A DNA stretch of 64,000 nt from Porphyromonas macacae DSM 20710 = JCM 13914 (GTDB taxonomy: Bacteria > Bacteroidota > Bacteroidia > Bacteroidales > Porphyromonadaceae): positions 62,001 through 126,000 of the forward strand of contig NZ_KB904124.1 in the NCBI RefSeq assembly GCF_000379945.1, read 5' to 3'. The notes beneath the pieces were generated by a model, which was given only the letters and a program-made list of their open reading frames with translations, did no database searches and was not told the origin of the DNA. Every line of letters begins with the position of its first letter. Positions within the stretch are counted from its first letter, which is position 1. Position numbers and translations under genes: made by a program. Positions 1 to 8,590 of this stretch are shown in pieces.

Positions 1-985
1 TTCTCTCTTCATTGTCGAGGAAAACAGCTGCCGTTTCTTCTACCAATAGATTGATCGCTTTGGAGCGCAGGTAAGCCACTTTTTCGTTGGTATCTTCGAT
101 CTCTTGCATGACCTTCAAGAGTTTATCCCGCTTTTTTTCTTCAAAGAAATTCAGCGTCAGTTCCTGAATTGTTTCGAAAGAAATGATATGCAGCTTATAG
201 GCATCCTCCAAGTCCATAATCTGATAGCAGATATCATCGGCTGCCTCTACCAGATAAACCAGCGGATAGCGTGCAAAGTGCAGAGGAGTATCCGGTCTGT
301 TCTTCTGAACCAACCCCACTTCCCGGGCTATTTCCTGCATGGTCTTTTCTTCAGTGGCGAAGAAACCGAATTTGCCTCCATAGTCTGCTGCTCGCAGACT
401 GCTGTGCGGATACTTGACGATACTTGCCAGTGTGCTGTATGTCAGCCCGTATCCGCCGGGGCTGCGCCCCAAAAATCGGTGCGTAAGTAGCCGCAGCGCA
501 TTTGCATTGCCTTCGAAATGGATGAAATCTTCCCAACGGCCTCCTTCACTTATGACCGCCTCTTTCCATTGCTTGCCGTTGCCTTCTCGAAAGTAAGCCC
601 CGATGGCACGTTCTCCGCTGTGTCCGAAAGGCGGGTTACCCATATCATGCGCCAGACAGGCAGCGCTGACGATGCTGCTGATGGCAGAGGATGAGGGGAA
701 CACTTTGTGCGGGTGCCTTTCCATAAGCGTACGGCTTACGATATTGCCCAACGAACGTCCCAGGCAGCTTACTTCCAAGCTGTGCGTGAGTCTGTTATGC
801 ACAAAGATATTGCCCGGCAGAGGAAAAACCTGTGTTTTGTTTTGCAGGCGCCGGAATGGTGCCGAAAAGACCATTCTGTCATAGTCTCGCTCGAAATCCG
901 AACGTGCTTTATTTTGTTTTTTATCCGTGCTGTCGTCGTTTTTCCCCAGCCGTTTTTCGGATAAGAGTTGCTCCCAGTTCATCAT
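1..985 (-). CDS. dgt: Deoxyguanosinetriphosphate triphosphohydrolase, C-terminus cut by window edge
   Basis: Reading the minus strand from an ATG ATG pair at 985/982 gives an open frame running off the left edge, about 328 residues, starting MMNWEQLLSEKRLGKNDD. It shows the HD-hydrolase core of dGTPases: RLTHSLEV near residue 87 and AHDMGNPPFGHSGE near 140, supplying the metal-binding His and His-Asp residues. The family hydrolyses dGTP to deoxyguanosine and tripolyphosphate in the cytosol and adjusts dNTP pools. The family is usually about 450-500 residues, so roughly the last third is missing. A TATCTTTA box reads on the minus strand at 1043-1050, a possible promoter. The start is chosen because it gives the usual N-terminus; 982 is equally possible. 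Confidence 0.9.
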   Translation of the reverse strand, partial: MMNWEQLLSEKRLGKNDDSTDKKQNKARSDFERDYDRMVFSAPFRRLQNKTQVFPLPGNIFVHNRLTHSLEVSCLGRSLGNIVSRTLMERHPHKVFPSSSAISSIVSAACLAHDMGNPPFGHSGERAIGAYFREGNGKQWKEAVISEGGRWEDFIHFEGNANALRLLTHRFLGRSPGGYGLTYSTLASIVKYPHSSLRAADYGGKFGFFATEEKTMQEIAREVGLVQKNRPDTPLHFARYPLVYLVEAADDICYQIMDLEDAYKLHIISFETIQELTLNFFEEKKRDKLLKVMQEIEDTNEKVAYLRSKAINLLVEETAAVFLDNEER

Positions 986-1086
986 AACAATGAATATGCT
1001 CGTACAGGACGGTCAACAGCAGTCCTATATTTTTATAAATCATAAAGATACAACATCACTTCCAAACACCGGATTTCTCTTGCCGG

Positions 1087-1758
1087 TTACCAGCGGATGG
1101 GAGGAAGCCCGTTTTTGATCAGATAATCATTGGCTTGACTGAAATGGCGACAACCGAAGAAACCGCGATGTGCACTGAGGGGCGAAGGGTGGGGGGCTTC
1201 CAGAACACAGTGGCGTGCATGATCTATCATGGCGCCTTTACGGCGTGCATAACTTCCCCAAAGCATAAAGACCACATGCCGGCATTCCCGGTTTATGATT
1301 TCGATAATACGGTCGGTGAAGGTTTCCCAACCTATCCCCTGATGCGAACCGGCCATGCCTCCTCTGACCGTAAGTGTGGCGTTTAGCAGCAGTACACCCT
1401 GTTCTACCCATGGGAGCAGGCTGCCGGAACGTATTTGTGAGGGATGCCCTAAGTCGCTGTTTACCTCTTGGAGGATATTGCGCAAACTCGGAGGTGCAGG
1501 AATGCCATCGGGTACAGAGAAAGCCAGTCCTTCTGCCTGCCCCGGTTCGTGGTAAGGATCCTGCCCCAGAATGACAGCACGTACGCTGCCGGGCGGACAA
1601 AGATCCAAAGCCCTGAATATCTGCCCTCCCGGAGGGTAGATGGGCGGATGTGTCGCATATTCCAGTCGAACTTTATCTGTCAGATTAATGAAATAAGGAC
1701 GGGTAAACTCTGTTTCCAAAAGGGCTTTCCACCCGGGTTCCAAACGTACGTTCATCAA
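1087..1758 (-). CDS. ung: Uracil-DNA glycosylase, family 1
   Basis: A 223-residue protein that excises uracil from DNA, opening base-excision repair. The family-1 water-activating motif GQDPYH is at residues 65-70 (catalytic Asp67), and the DNA-intercalation loop motif HPSPLSA is at 190-196. Length is normal for the family. The start at 1758 is one of two adjacent ATG codons. It is divergent from the penicillin-binding protein gene, with 72 bases between their starts, so that gap must hold promoters for both. It follows the dGTPase gene in map order on the same strand (about 100 bases upstream of it), so both nucleotide-quality-control genes may be co-expressed, which is inference. Confidence 0.95.
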   Translation of the reverse strand: MMNVRLEPGWKALLETEFTRPYFINLTDKVRLEYATHPPIYPPGGQIFRALDLCPPGSVRAVILGQDPYHEPGQAEGLAFSVPDGIPAPPSLRNILQEVNSDLGHPSQIRSGSLLPWVEQGVLLLNATLTVRGGMAGSHQGIGWETFTDRIIEIINRECRHVVFMLWGSYARRKGAMIDHARHCVLEAPHPSPLSAHRGFFGCRHFSQANDYLIKNGLPPIRW

Positions 1759-1830
1759 CTTGTGAAGATTATGAAGTATTTATATTTTGTATCTTGTTTG
1801 TGCATAAAAGTACCAATAACCAGTCAAACA

Positions 1831-3300
1831 ATGAAACAAAGAGACTTAAAGCCCCGTAATGCCGTATATAATATAATGCTTATGCTTTTTTTCCTTTATG
1901 CCTTCCCGGGCATATCGCAGAAGCTCTTTGCACAGCAGATGCCGGCAATGGACATTCTGAAGATGTTCGAGGCCGAACATGGCGCATCTGTGGCAATTGT
2001 TGTCAGCACGACAGACGGCAAGGTCTTGTTGCGTTATAATGAGGAAAAACGACTTTGTCCGGCATCGGTGACCAAACTCTTTACAACGGCGGCAGCTTTG
2101 AATGTTTTGGGTGAAGATTTTCGTTTTACAACCAGAGTGTATGCGGATGGTGCTATTCGCCGGCATACTCTTGAGGGGTCTCTTATTATTCGCGGAGGAG
2201 GAGATCCGACCATAGATTCTCATTACATTCCCGAAGATAGCGGAAGGCTCCGGAGAGACCTCGTTATGGCTCTTCAGCAGAAAGGAGTGGAGCGTATAGC
2301 GGGCAGGGTGTCGGTGGATGCCTCGCGTTACGGTTTTGAGGGAGTGAATGCCAATTGGCTGATGGAGGATGTGGGAAATTATTACGGCACGGGCGTTTAC
2401 GGTTTTAACTTGAACGATAACAGCATCACGCTGTATCTTAATTCTTACGGGGCAAGACCTGTAATAGACTCCATCGACCCTGCACATCCGGCTCTTAACT
2501 GGCACTTGATTCTCAAAACGGGTAAACGCGACAGTGTGTACTGCATCGTGCCGCCATTCAGCACTCAGGCTCTCATCACAGGTTCCATTCCACCCAAAAT
2601 ACGTCGTTACAAACTGCGTGCCGCGATGCCTGACCCTGCTCTGTTTGCTGCATCTATGATCCGGGACAAGCTGGCCGCTTACGGTATCGTAGTGGAGCAG
2701 GAGGCCGAAGGGCTTTACGTTCGTCCCGATTACAGGCAGGCCGATTTGCTTATGAATTACGTTTCTCTGCCTTTGGATACCATTGTACGCATTACCAATT
2801 ATCGGAGTGTCAACAGCTATGCCGAGGCTTTGAAAAACGAGGTGGAGCTTACACTGAGTCAAGGCAGGGGATCTCAGCTTATTTCTGCAAATCGTCCCTA
2901 TGGAATGATCGATTATTGGACGAAAAGATTGAAATATTCCGCACGTGAACTCGACCTGTATGACGGTAGCGGTCTTTCGCCCAAAGGACGTGTTACGGCG
3001 CGTGCCATCAATGGTATGTTGACCGGAATGAAGGTCGGAAAGAATACCCGGCCCTCGGAGAATGCTTTCCTGCAATCGCTGCCCGTGGCGGGTGAAGAGG
3101 GATCCGTAAAGAGCCTTTTGAAAAACAGCAGGCTCCATGCCCGTCTTAAAAGCGGTAGCATGAGCGGTGTACAGGCTTATGCCGGTTATGTTCAGTGGCG
3201 TGGGCAGTGGTATGCCGTTTCGTTTATGGCCAATAACCAACGAGAGAATTCGTATGCAAGAAAGGCTTTTGAACAGTTTTTAACAAAGTTATTTCAATAA
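1831..3300 (+). CDS. dacB: D-alanyl-D-alanine carboxypeptidase/endopeptidase (PBP4 family)
   Basis: About 489 residues from the ATG at 1831. The frame stays open to 1468, but that upstream part overlaps ung antisense and lacks protein-like character, so the later start is preferred; residues 13-35 are then a hydrophobic signal peptide ending LFAQQ. All three class-C penicillin-binding motifs are present: SVTK with Ser79 and Lys82, SVN near residue 327 and KSGS near 438. The family trims peptidoglycan stem peptides and cleaves cross-links in the periplasm. Length fits PBP4. No obvious operon partner: the next gene has its own promoter. Confidence 0.93.
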   Translation: MKQRDLKPRNAVYNIMLMLFFLYAFPGISQKLFAQQMPAMDILKMFEAEHGASVAIVVSTTDGKVLLRYNEEKRLCPASVTKLFTTAAALNVLGEDFRFTTRVYADGAIRRHTLEGSLIIRGGGDPTIDSHYIPEDSGRLRRDLVMALQQKGVERIAGRVSVDASRYGFEGVNANWLMEDVGNYYGTGVYGFNLNDNSITLYLNSYGARPVIDSIDPAHPALNWHLILKTGKRDSVYCIVPPFSTQALITGSIPPKIRRYKLRAAMPDPALFAASMIRDKLAAYGIVVEQEAEGLYVRPDYRQADLLMNYVSLPLDTIVRITNYRSVNSYAEALKNEVELTLSQGRGSQLISANRPYGMIDYWTKRLKYSARELDLYDGSGLSPKGRVTARAINGMLTGMKVGKNTRPSENAFLQSLPVAGEEGSVKSLLKNSRLHARLKSGSMSGVQAYAGYVQWRGQWYAVSFMANNQRENSYARKAFEQFLTKLFQ

Positions 3301-3334
3301 AATACTGTTTTATTCGTTTTGGATAAAGCTCCTC

Positions 3335-3367
3335 TTTGTTAATAAGTTTTAAAATTCTATATATTTG
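3335..3367 (+). promoter_or_regulatory. Bacteroidota-type promoter before the barrel triplet
   Basis: TTTG at 3335-3338, a 21-base spacer and TATATTTG at 3360-3367 match the -33/-7 consensus (TTTG, about 20 bases, TAnnTTTG) well. It lies about 60 bases before the ATG at 3429. Confidence 0.7.
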
Positions 3368-3428
3368 TAAAGTTTAGGATTTCTTTTTTACGGGAAAGAA
3401 TAAAAGATTTTACAGAGAGAATTTTATT

Positions 3429-4052
3429 ATGAAAAAAATCATTACTGGCGTTGCCTTACTGCTGGCAACTTTTGGATTTGCAAAAGCACAGATGGTCAAC
3501 TATCGGGTGGAAGCCGGTGTGAACTTTGCAAATGTAGATCTGAAGTTAAAGGGGATAAAACTTGATGATCCCGCCATGAAAACGGGCTATCGTGTGGGTG
3601 CAGGTGTAGAATTTTGCCTTACCAGCAGTCTTTACTTTGTTCCCGGAATCACATTCAAAATGAATGGTACTGAAATAAATGTACCTTCTGTAAAGGCTGA
3701 AATAAAAGAACAGTTACACTATCTGTCCGTGCCTTTGAATGTGGGATTTCGCATGCCTTTGACAAAAACTTTGGGGGTTTCTTTAGAGGCCGGACCTTAT
3801 ATGTCCTTTTTGATTTCTCAGGATCTCAAAACAAATGATGCCTTGCTGAACAAAATAAAAAAACTGCGTGGAAATACCGATTTGGCAAAACGTATCGATT
3901 GGGGTTTGGGGCTTTCTGCCACGGTTGACTATAGTCGACTCTATTTGCGCGTAGGCTCCGAGTTCGGTTTGTATAATACGCTCAAAAACGGAGACTCTAA
4001 CAATTCGGCTAAAAACAATAACTTCTATACTGCAGTCGGTATCCGCTTCTGA
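3429..4052 (+). CDS. PorT-like outer-membrane beta-barrel protein, copy 1 of 3
   Basis: A 207-residue protein with a clear signal peptide (MKKIITGVALLLATFGFAKA, cleavage before Q) followed by alternating hydrophobic strands, ending in the typical C-terminal aromatic residue (GIRF). The pattern VEAGVNFANV, TGYRVGAGVEF, FYTAVGIRF is typical of the PorT/OMP_b-brl_2 group of small Bacteroidota barrels. The function of this member is unknown. It is the first of three tandem paralogs, each sharing the order signal peptide, aG-x-sFn, tGyRvGa, ly-fvPGitf, hi-vPlnvGfr, leaGPY. A strong promoter lies upstream. Confidence 0.85.
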   Translation: MKKIITGVALLLATFGFAKAQMVNYRVEAGVNFANVDLKLKGIKLDDPAMKTGYRVGAGVEFCLTSSLYFVPGITFKMNGTEINVPSVKAEIKEQLHYLSVPLNVGFRMPLTKTLGVSLEAGPYMSFLISQDLKTNDALLNKIKKLRGNTDLAKRIDWGLGLSATVDYSRLYLRVGSEFGLYNTLKNGDSNNSAKNNNFYTAVGIRF

Positions 4053-4138
4053 ATTTTCCGTGCTTTCGGTGCGCCGGATTTATGCCGTCCGGTTTTGACT
4101 TCCGGAACATACTTTCTGCCTCCTTGATAAATAAAATG

Positions 4139-4146
4139 TATCTTTA
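4139..4146 (+). promoter_or_regulatory. Candidate promoter box before barrel copy 2
   Basis: TATCTTTA differs in one base from TAnnTTTG and sits 48 bases before the ATG at 4194. No good TTTG element is seen at the -33 distance, so this is a weak call. Confidence 0.35.
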
Positions 4147-4193
4147 TATGTTGAAATGTGATTTTTAGAATTTATATTTTTATGGAAATTACG

Positions 4194-4910
4194 ATGAAAC
4201 GTATACTGTCGATTGCCGCTTTTGCCCTTTGCACCATGGGGCCGGTTAAGGCTCAAAAGATTGCTTTTCGTGCAGAAGGCGGAGCGTCTTTTAACGATGT
4301 TAAAGTGACTGTTGCTGGCAGACATGTCGGCGATACGAAGATGCATACCGGTTTTCGGGCCGGGGTGTCCGCTGAGTTTTATTTTGGAGATGGTTTCTAT
4401 TTTGCTCCCGGCTTGAATATTAAACGAAACGGTACTACCGTTGAAGATAAATCCATGCAGAATCTGGCGAAGGAACTGCAGAAGATCATGCAGAAACTCC
4501 CCATTCCTCTTCCTCCCGAGGTCGGTAAGTATTTGGATGGATTATTGAAGCAGAAAGCACAGCCCGACCTGAATATGAAGATGCTTTATTTGCATATTCC
4601 GCTGCATGTCGGCTTTCATACGGCTTTGGGCAGCCATTGGCACTATTCTCTGGAGGGAGGTCCTTATGTGGCTTATGGAATAGGCGGAAAGATCAGGCAG
4701 GCAGAAAAAGAGCTTGATACATTCGATAAGGATAACGGTTTCAACCGATTCGAGTGGGGTGTCGGCGCTTCCATGGCTGTAGGTTATGGCCCCGTATATG
4801 TACGATTGGGAGGCGAACTGGGGCTTAAAAAGCTCAAGACAACCTTGTTGAATAACGATATTTACGGATATAATCGTGACTTTTATACTACTTTAGGCGT
4901 GCGCTTCTAA
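4194..4910 (+). CDS. PorT-like outer-membrane beta-barrel protein, copy 2 of 3
   Basis: From ATG 4194 the protein has 238 residues and begins with a signal peptide MKRILSIAAFALCTMGPVKA. In-frame ATGs at 4158 and 4182 would place extra residues before the signal peptide and are rejected. The barrel pattern matches its neighbours (TGFRAGVSAEFYFGD, LHIPLHVGFH, YSLEGGPYVAYG, terminal GVRF). It has an insert of about 40 residues, rich in K, Q, L and P, in the middle third compared with copy 1, probably an extended surface loop. Function unknown. Confidence 0.85.
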   Translation: MKRILSIAAFALCTMGPVKAQKIAFRAEGGASFNDVKVTVAGRHVGDTKMHTGFRAGVSAEFYFGDGFYFAPGLNIKRNGTTVEDKSMQNLAKELQKIMQKLPIPLPPEVGKYLDGLLKQKAQPDLNMKMLYLHIPLHVGFHTALGSHWHYSLEGGPYVAYGIGGKIRQAEKELDTFDKDNGFNRFEWGVGASMAVGYGPVYVRLGGELGLKKLKTTLLNNDIYGYNRDFYTTLGVRF

Positions 4911-5014
4911 AAACTCTTTAACATTGCAGGACGAAAAAAACATTTATAACGGCTTTCTGCACTTAAAGTTTTTTGAAAATGCGCCGATATGATTTTTATA
5001 ACAATATGATTAGA

Positions 5015-5668
5015 ATGAACATGAAAAAGAGAACATTACTGACCACGCTTTTTCTATTGATATTAAGCGTAGGTGTAGCCAATGCTCAATTGAGCGATTG
5101 GCGTTTTCGCGTAGATGCATCAGTGAATTTTAGCAAAGGAGATTATAAAATTGAAAAGGTTAACGATTTGACAACAAAAGCTATTGTGGGTTACCGCATC
5201 GGCGGTGCTGTCAATATTCCTTTTTCATCCATGTTTTATTTCGCCCCCGGAATTACATTCCTCTCCAAGGGTAGTAACACAACGATTAAAGATCGGGATT
5301 TCGGCGACGTAAAAACACGTACTCATCATATCGAGATACCTCTGCACCTAGGTTTGCGTGTGCCCATTGGCGAAACGCTGGCCTTTAATGTGCAATTCGG
5401 TCCTTATTTGTCTTATGCTATCGCCGGTACGGCAAAAACGGACAATAATAAGGATATCGATATCTTCAAAGACGGTATTAAAGACATGTGGAAGGAGAAG
5501 CGTTTCGACGTAGGCCTTGGTGCGGCAGCCATGGTGGACATCAATAAAATTTATGTTTTGCTGGGTGCAGACTTCGGTATGCTGGATCAGGCTAAGAGTT
5601 TGGCAAAAGACAAAGAGACAACGCTTAAAAACACCTCATTCCATTTGGGTCTGGGCTATCGCTTCTAA
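5015..5668 (+). CDS. PorT-like outer-membrane beta-barrel protein, copy 3 of 3
   Basis: About 217 residues from ATG 5015 (MNMKKRTLL); 5021 is an equal alternative, and the longer frame from 4973 adds a non-signal N-terminus. A signal peptide ends VANA before Q. Repeated barrel features match copies 1 and 2: VGYRIGGAVNIPF, FYFAPGITFLSKG, IPLHLGLRVPIG, VQFGPYLSYA, terminal GLGYRF. A hairpin terminator follows 29 bases after the stop and closes the triplet. No enzymatic motif; the family is known as small outer-membrane barrels, and the individual role cannot be read from sequence. Confidence 0.85.
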   Translation: MNMKKRTLLTTLFLLILSVGVANAQLSDWRFRVDASVNFSKGDYKIEKVNDLTTKAIVGYRIGGAVNIPFSSMFYFAPGITFLSKGSNTTIKDRDFGDVKTRTHHIEIPLHLGLRVPIGETLAFNVQFGPYLSYAIAGTAKTDNNKDIDIFKDGIKDMWKEKRFDVGLGAAAMVDINKIYVLLGADFGMLDQAKSLAKDKETTLKNTSFHLGLGYRF

Positions 5669-5695
5669 AATTCTCTTAAAAATCGAAAAATAACG

Positions 5696-5861
5696 GGGGC
5701 TGTGTCAAAATTCATTTGGCACAGCCCTTTTTTAGATGTGTCAGAATAGGTAAAGTACAAGGTGCCAAGACTGAGGCTGAAGGGAAGAGCATACTGAAGT
5801 GCGTGACCGAAGCCGAATGTCGCAGGGAGCGCAGTAGTTTGCGCATGATGACACGCCGTCT
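5696..5861 (-). repeat. Dispersed repeat R1, copy A
   Basis: Read on the minus strand, this stretch matches 46534-46690 on the plus strand block by block: CATCATGCGCAAA, ACATTCGGCTTCGGTCACG, CAGTATGCTC, CAGTCTT, TGTACTTTAC, ATTCTGA, CTAAA, GGGCTGTG, separated by diverged bases. Small frames inside it are not shared between the copies, so it is treated as non-coding. Its outer end is a hairpin made of the same inverted ends seen in the element at 46663-46839. Confidence 0.75.
5697..5733 (+). terminator. Hairpin terminator after the barrel triplet
   Basis: GGGCTGTGTCAAA at 5697-5709 pairs with TTTGGCACAGCCC at 5715-5727 (one G-T pair, five-base loop), followed by six T. It is shaped like an intrinsic terminator and also forms one end of repeat R1. 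Confidence 0.75.
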
Positions 5862-5888
5862 TATTTTTACCCGAGCCGGGGAAAATTA

Positions 5889-6404
5889 TCAATCTCGTTT
5901 CAGGGCGAAGGCTTTGCGTGGAGAATGATCTTTCACGTAGATGATGCCGCAATAGTCGAAACCGAAATCTTCGATAGCCCGTAACATCGGCTTGTTATCG
6001 GCATGCGTATCTAAGCGAAGCCGGTTGCATTGCTTCAGGCAGTAGTCGAAGCAGAACCGCGCCAGCCCATGCATTCCCGCAGAGCCGGCCATACGGTGGA
6101 TAACCCCGTAAGGTTCATTGTCCGGCCAGCCCGGCCCGTTTTCTATATAGTCGTAAGTTGGTTCGATCTCCACGGCATAATAAAAAACTCCTACGATTTT
6201 TTCCCTGTCTTCAAGTGTAACTGCAAAAAGATTTCCTCGTGCGATGTCTTCCTCGATTTGCTCCGGAGCCGGATAGGAGTTGCCCCATTGTGAAGTATTA
6301 CCCTTAAGAGCCATAAAAGTCCGGGCTCCTGCATACAGCTCCAACAGACGTGGAAGGTCTTTTTCTGCAGCCTTGCGGATGTGATAGTTTTGCAGTGAAT
6401 TCAT
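5889..6404 (-). CDS. GNAT-family N-acetyltransferase
   Basis: A 171-residue single-domain GNAT protein. The start (MNSLQNYHIRKAAEKDLPRLLELY) is the usual first strand and helix, GVFYYAVE is the central strand, and the C-terminal part RLDTHADNKPMLRAIEDFGF followed by CGIIYV is characteristic of GNAT proteins common in Firmicutes and Bacteroidota. It would transfer an acetyl group from acetyl-CoA to an unknown amine. It lies 60 bases downstream of xseA on the same strand, so probably in one transcript with xseA and the Lrp regulator. The substrate is not predictable. Confidence 0.85.
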   Translation of the reverse strand: MNSLQNYHIRKAAEKDLPRLLELYAGARTFMALKGNTSQWGNSYPAPEQIEEDIARGNLFAVTLEDREKIVGVFYYAVEIEPTYDYIENGPGWPDNEPYGVIHRMAGSAGMHGLARFCFDYCLKQCNRLRLDTHADNKPMLRAIEDFGFDYCGIIYVKDHSPRKAFALKRD

Positions 6405-6464
6405 TCAAAATAGATGTTTTGATAGCGTGGATGTGGAAATCGAATGCGACAGACGGGAAGCTGG

Positions 6465-7850
6465 CTACTTTTTTCCCGGATATACTTCGATAACCGAACT
6501 TGAAGCCGTACCGGAAGCAAAAGAGATGGTCAGTTGCATGCCCGGATGCAAGTTCTCGGCTTGGGTAACGGCATGCCCGTCTGCTCTGACCACACTGAAC
6601 CCTCGTTGCATGATTCGTTTGGGGTTCAGCAGTTTCACAGCCTGCTCCTGCATGGCCAGTTTCTCTTGTTTTCCTTTCATTATCCGCTCTGTCAGCAAGG
6701 GAAGTCTTTCGATCGAACTGCGCAGTCTTTCATGTCGTTTATCTAAGGAGCGATGTACTGCTTGGGGCAGTTGTATGGCAACAACATTCAGCAAGTGTTT
6801 TTTTCTGTTAAGAGCTTCCTGTGTGCTCATGTTCAATCGATGTATGTTGTTTTGCTGCTGTCGCTTTTCCTTTTCGATCAGTCTGCGTGCTGCCAGAGGT
6901 ATTCGGTACTGCATCCGTTGAAGTCGCTCTTCGCGAGCTGTCAAAAGAAGATGTGTAGCATTGAGCAGTCTGTTCCATTGCGTTTCCATTTCTCCCAGCA
7001 GTCCGGCCAGAGACTCTACGATATAATCGGCCACGGCGGTCGGTGTTTTGAACGACTTGAAAGCCACCATGTCTGTTACCGACACATCGCGGTCGTGTCC
7101 GATACCTGTAAAGACAGGCAGTCGGGTGCGAGCCACGGCTGCCGCCAGTGTGTAGTCGTCGAATGCCTGTAACTCCGCCACAGCCCCTCCGCCCCTTATG
7201 ATCACTATGGCGTCGAAGCCGGCTTCATGCTTTGCTATGCGATCCAGAGCCGATACTACGGACGGTGTTGTCTCCTTGCCCTGCATCGTTGCCATATAAA
7301 GAGCCGTATAAACTTTTACGCCATAGGGATTGAAGCAGAGATGTTGCATAAAATCCTGATAACCCGCCGCCGTTGGCGAGGATATGATGGCGATGCGCCG
7401 AAGGGGAACCGGTAGAGCCTGATGCTTGTTCAAATCCATCAGCCCCTCGCGTTTGAGCCTGTCTATGCAGGCTTGTCTGAGCCTTGCCATTTCTCCCAGA
7501 CTGTAGGATGGGTCGATGTCCTTGATATTGAGACTCATGCCGAAAAGCTCATGAAAAGTTACTTTCACCAGCACCATCACGCTCATGCCGCTGTCGAACC
7601 GAAGCCCCGTGGTTTTGAAAAACTCGGCATTCATACCGTGGTATTCATAAGCCCAGATTGTGGCTTTGATGCGTGCCACGAGGTTATTGTCCGGTCCTTT
7701 TTCGATAAGTTCCAAATAGCAATGCCCTGAAGGGTTGATGCGTACTTCGCTGGTTTCGGCACGCACCCAATACTGTCCGGGGAGTCCATGCTCCAGACAA
7801 CTGCGTATATTTCTGTTTAGCTCCGAAAGGCTGTAATTGGGTTCGGGCAT
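6465..7850 (-). CDS. xseA: Exodeoxyribonuclease VII large subunit
   Basis: A 461-residue protein with the expected order: an N-terminal OB fold (residues about 1-105, YSLSELNRNIRSCLEHGLPGQYWVRAE), then the catalytic domain with IAIISSPTAAGYQDF, DAIVIIRGGGAVAELQAFDDY and TGIGHDRDVSVTDMVA, and a coiled-coil region with many K, R, E and Q. ExoVII degrades single-stranded DNA to oligonucleotides together with small subunits encoded by xseB. No xseB-like small gene is seen beside it; the 60-base gap to the acetyltransferase cannot hold one. It begins 31 bases after the Lrp-type gene on the same strand, so the two are probably co-transcribed. Confidence 0.95.
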   Translation of the reverse strand: MPEPNYSLSELNRNIRSCLEHGLPGQYWVRAETSEVRINPSGHCYLELIEKGPDNNLVARIKATIWAYEYHGMNAEFFKTTGLRFDSGMSVMVLVKVTFHELFGMSLNIKDIDPSYSLGEMARLRQACIDRLKREGLMDLNKHQALPVPLRRIAIISSPTAAGYQDFMQHLCFNPYGVKVYTALYMATMQGKETTPSVVSALDRIAKHEAGFDAIVIIRGGGAVAELQAFDDYTLAAAVARTRLPVFTGIGHDRDVSVTDMVAFKSFKTPTAVADYIVESLAGLLGEMETQWNRLLNATHLLLTAREERLQRMQYRIPLAARRLIEKEKRQQQNNIHRLNMSTQEALNRKKHLLNVVAIQLPQAVHRSLDKRHERLRSSIERLPLLTERIMKGKQEKLAMQEQAVKLLNPKRIMQRGFSVVRADGHAVTQAENLHPGMQLTISFASGTASSSVIEVYPGKK

Positions 7851-7881
7851 AACTTGTGTATGGGAAGATGAAAAAAGGTCG

Positions 7882-8364
7882 TTAATCTTCGTCGGGAATA
7901 GGGATGTAAAGACTGCGCATAAAGCTCTCGTCCAGAGAGATAAGCGTTTCCGTGCCGGTCACGCCCGGTATTTCCTGAATAATACCGTTAAGGATGCGCA
8001 TCAAGTCGTTATTGTCCTCGGCATAAAGTTTTACGAAAATCGAGTACGGCCCTGTGGTGTAGTGGCATTCTACAATTTCCGGAATTTGTCTCAGCAGCGG
8101 AGCCACCTCTTTATATAAGGAGCCGCGCTCCAGACGGACGCCGATGTATGTGCAGGTATTAAACCCCAATGCTTTCGGATTTACCGAAAACCCGGATCCG
8201 GTGATAACGCCCAATTCTATCATTCGCTGCACGTGCTGATGAATGGCCGCACGCGATACACCGCACAAATCGGCTACTTCTTTGAATGGAATACGTGCAT
8301 TCGTGGAGATAATCTTCAGTATCTTTAAATCTAATTTGTCCAATTTATCCATTTTCATAATCAA
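7882..8364 (-). CDS. Lrp/AsnC-family transcriptional regulator
   Basis: 160 residues. Residues about 5-60 are the winged helix-turn-helix (LDLKILKIISTNARIPFKEVADLCGVSRAAIHQHVQRM), followed by the RAM/AsnC ligand-binding domain that mediates oligomerisation and amino-acid sensing (about 70-150, ending GVTGTETLISLDES). Such regulators typically control amino-acid metabolism genes. A TACCTTTG promoter box reads on the minus strand at 8426-8433. It leads a group with xseA and an acetyltransferase; neither obviously belongs to amino-acid metabolism, so the target cannot be inferred from the neighbours. Confidence 0.92.
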   Translation of the reverse strand: MIMKMDKLDKLDLKILKIISTNARIPFKEVADLCGVSRAAIHQHVQRMIELGVITGSGFSVNPKALGFNTCTYIGVRLERGSLYKEVAPLLRQIPEIVECHYTTGPYSIFVKLYAEDNNDLMRILNGIIQEIPGVTGTETLISLDESFMRSLYIPIPDED

Positions 8365-8425
8365 CTTCTTTTTGAGTTATCCGAATATAAGGTTTGGCAA
8401 TGTCAATTTGGCATTAAAATCATGA

Positions 8426-8433
8426 CAAAGGTA
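8426..8433 (-). promoter_or_regulatory. Candidate -7 box for the Lrp-type gene
   Basis: CAAAGGTA on the plus strand reads TACCTTTG on the minus strand, matching TAnnTTTG, 62 bases before the start codon. No matching -33 element. Confidence 0.5.
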
Positions 8434-8590
8434 TGAATTTTTTAATATTTTAGGACTTTTTATTACTAAAACACGACAATATACCTATATACCTACTAAT
8501 ATGTATGACATTTTGAAAGTTCGGAGGGCAAAATCCGTTTGCTCTCCATATTGAATTATTCAGAGGGTTGCCCCCTTGTCATTTCACAAT

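Noticed and set aside
1846-3240. Long open frame of 464 codons on the minus strand under dacB.
   Set aside because: It is antisense to a well-supported PBP4-family gene with all catalytic motifs; its translation has no family pattern.
5665-5952. Minus-strand open frame through repeat R1.
   Set aside because: Not conserved as a frame in the other R1 copy, and covers a terminator; treated as non-coding repeat.
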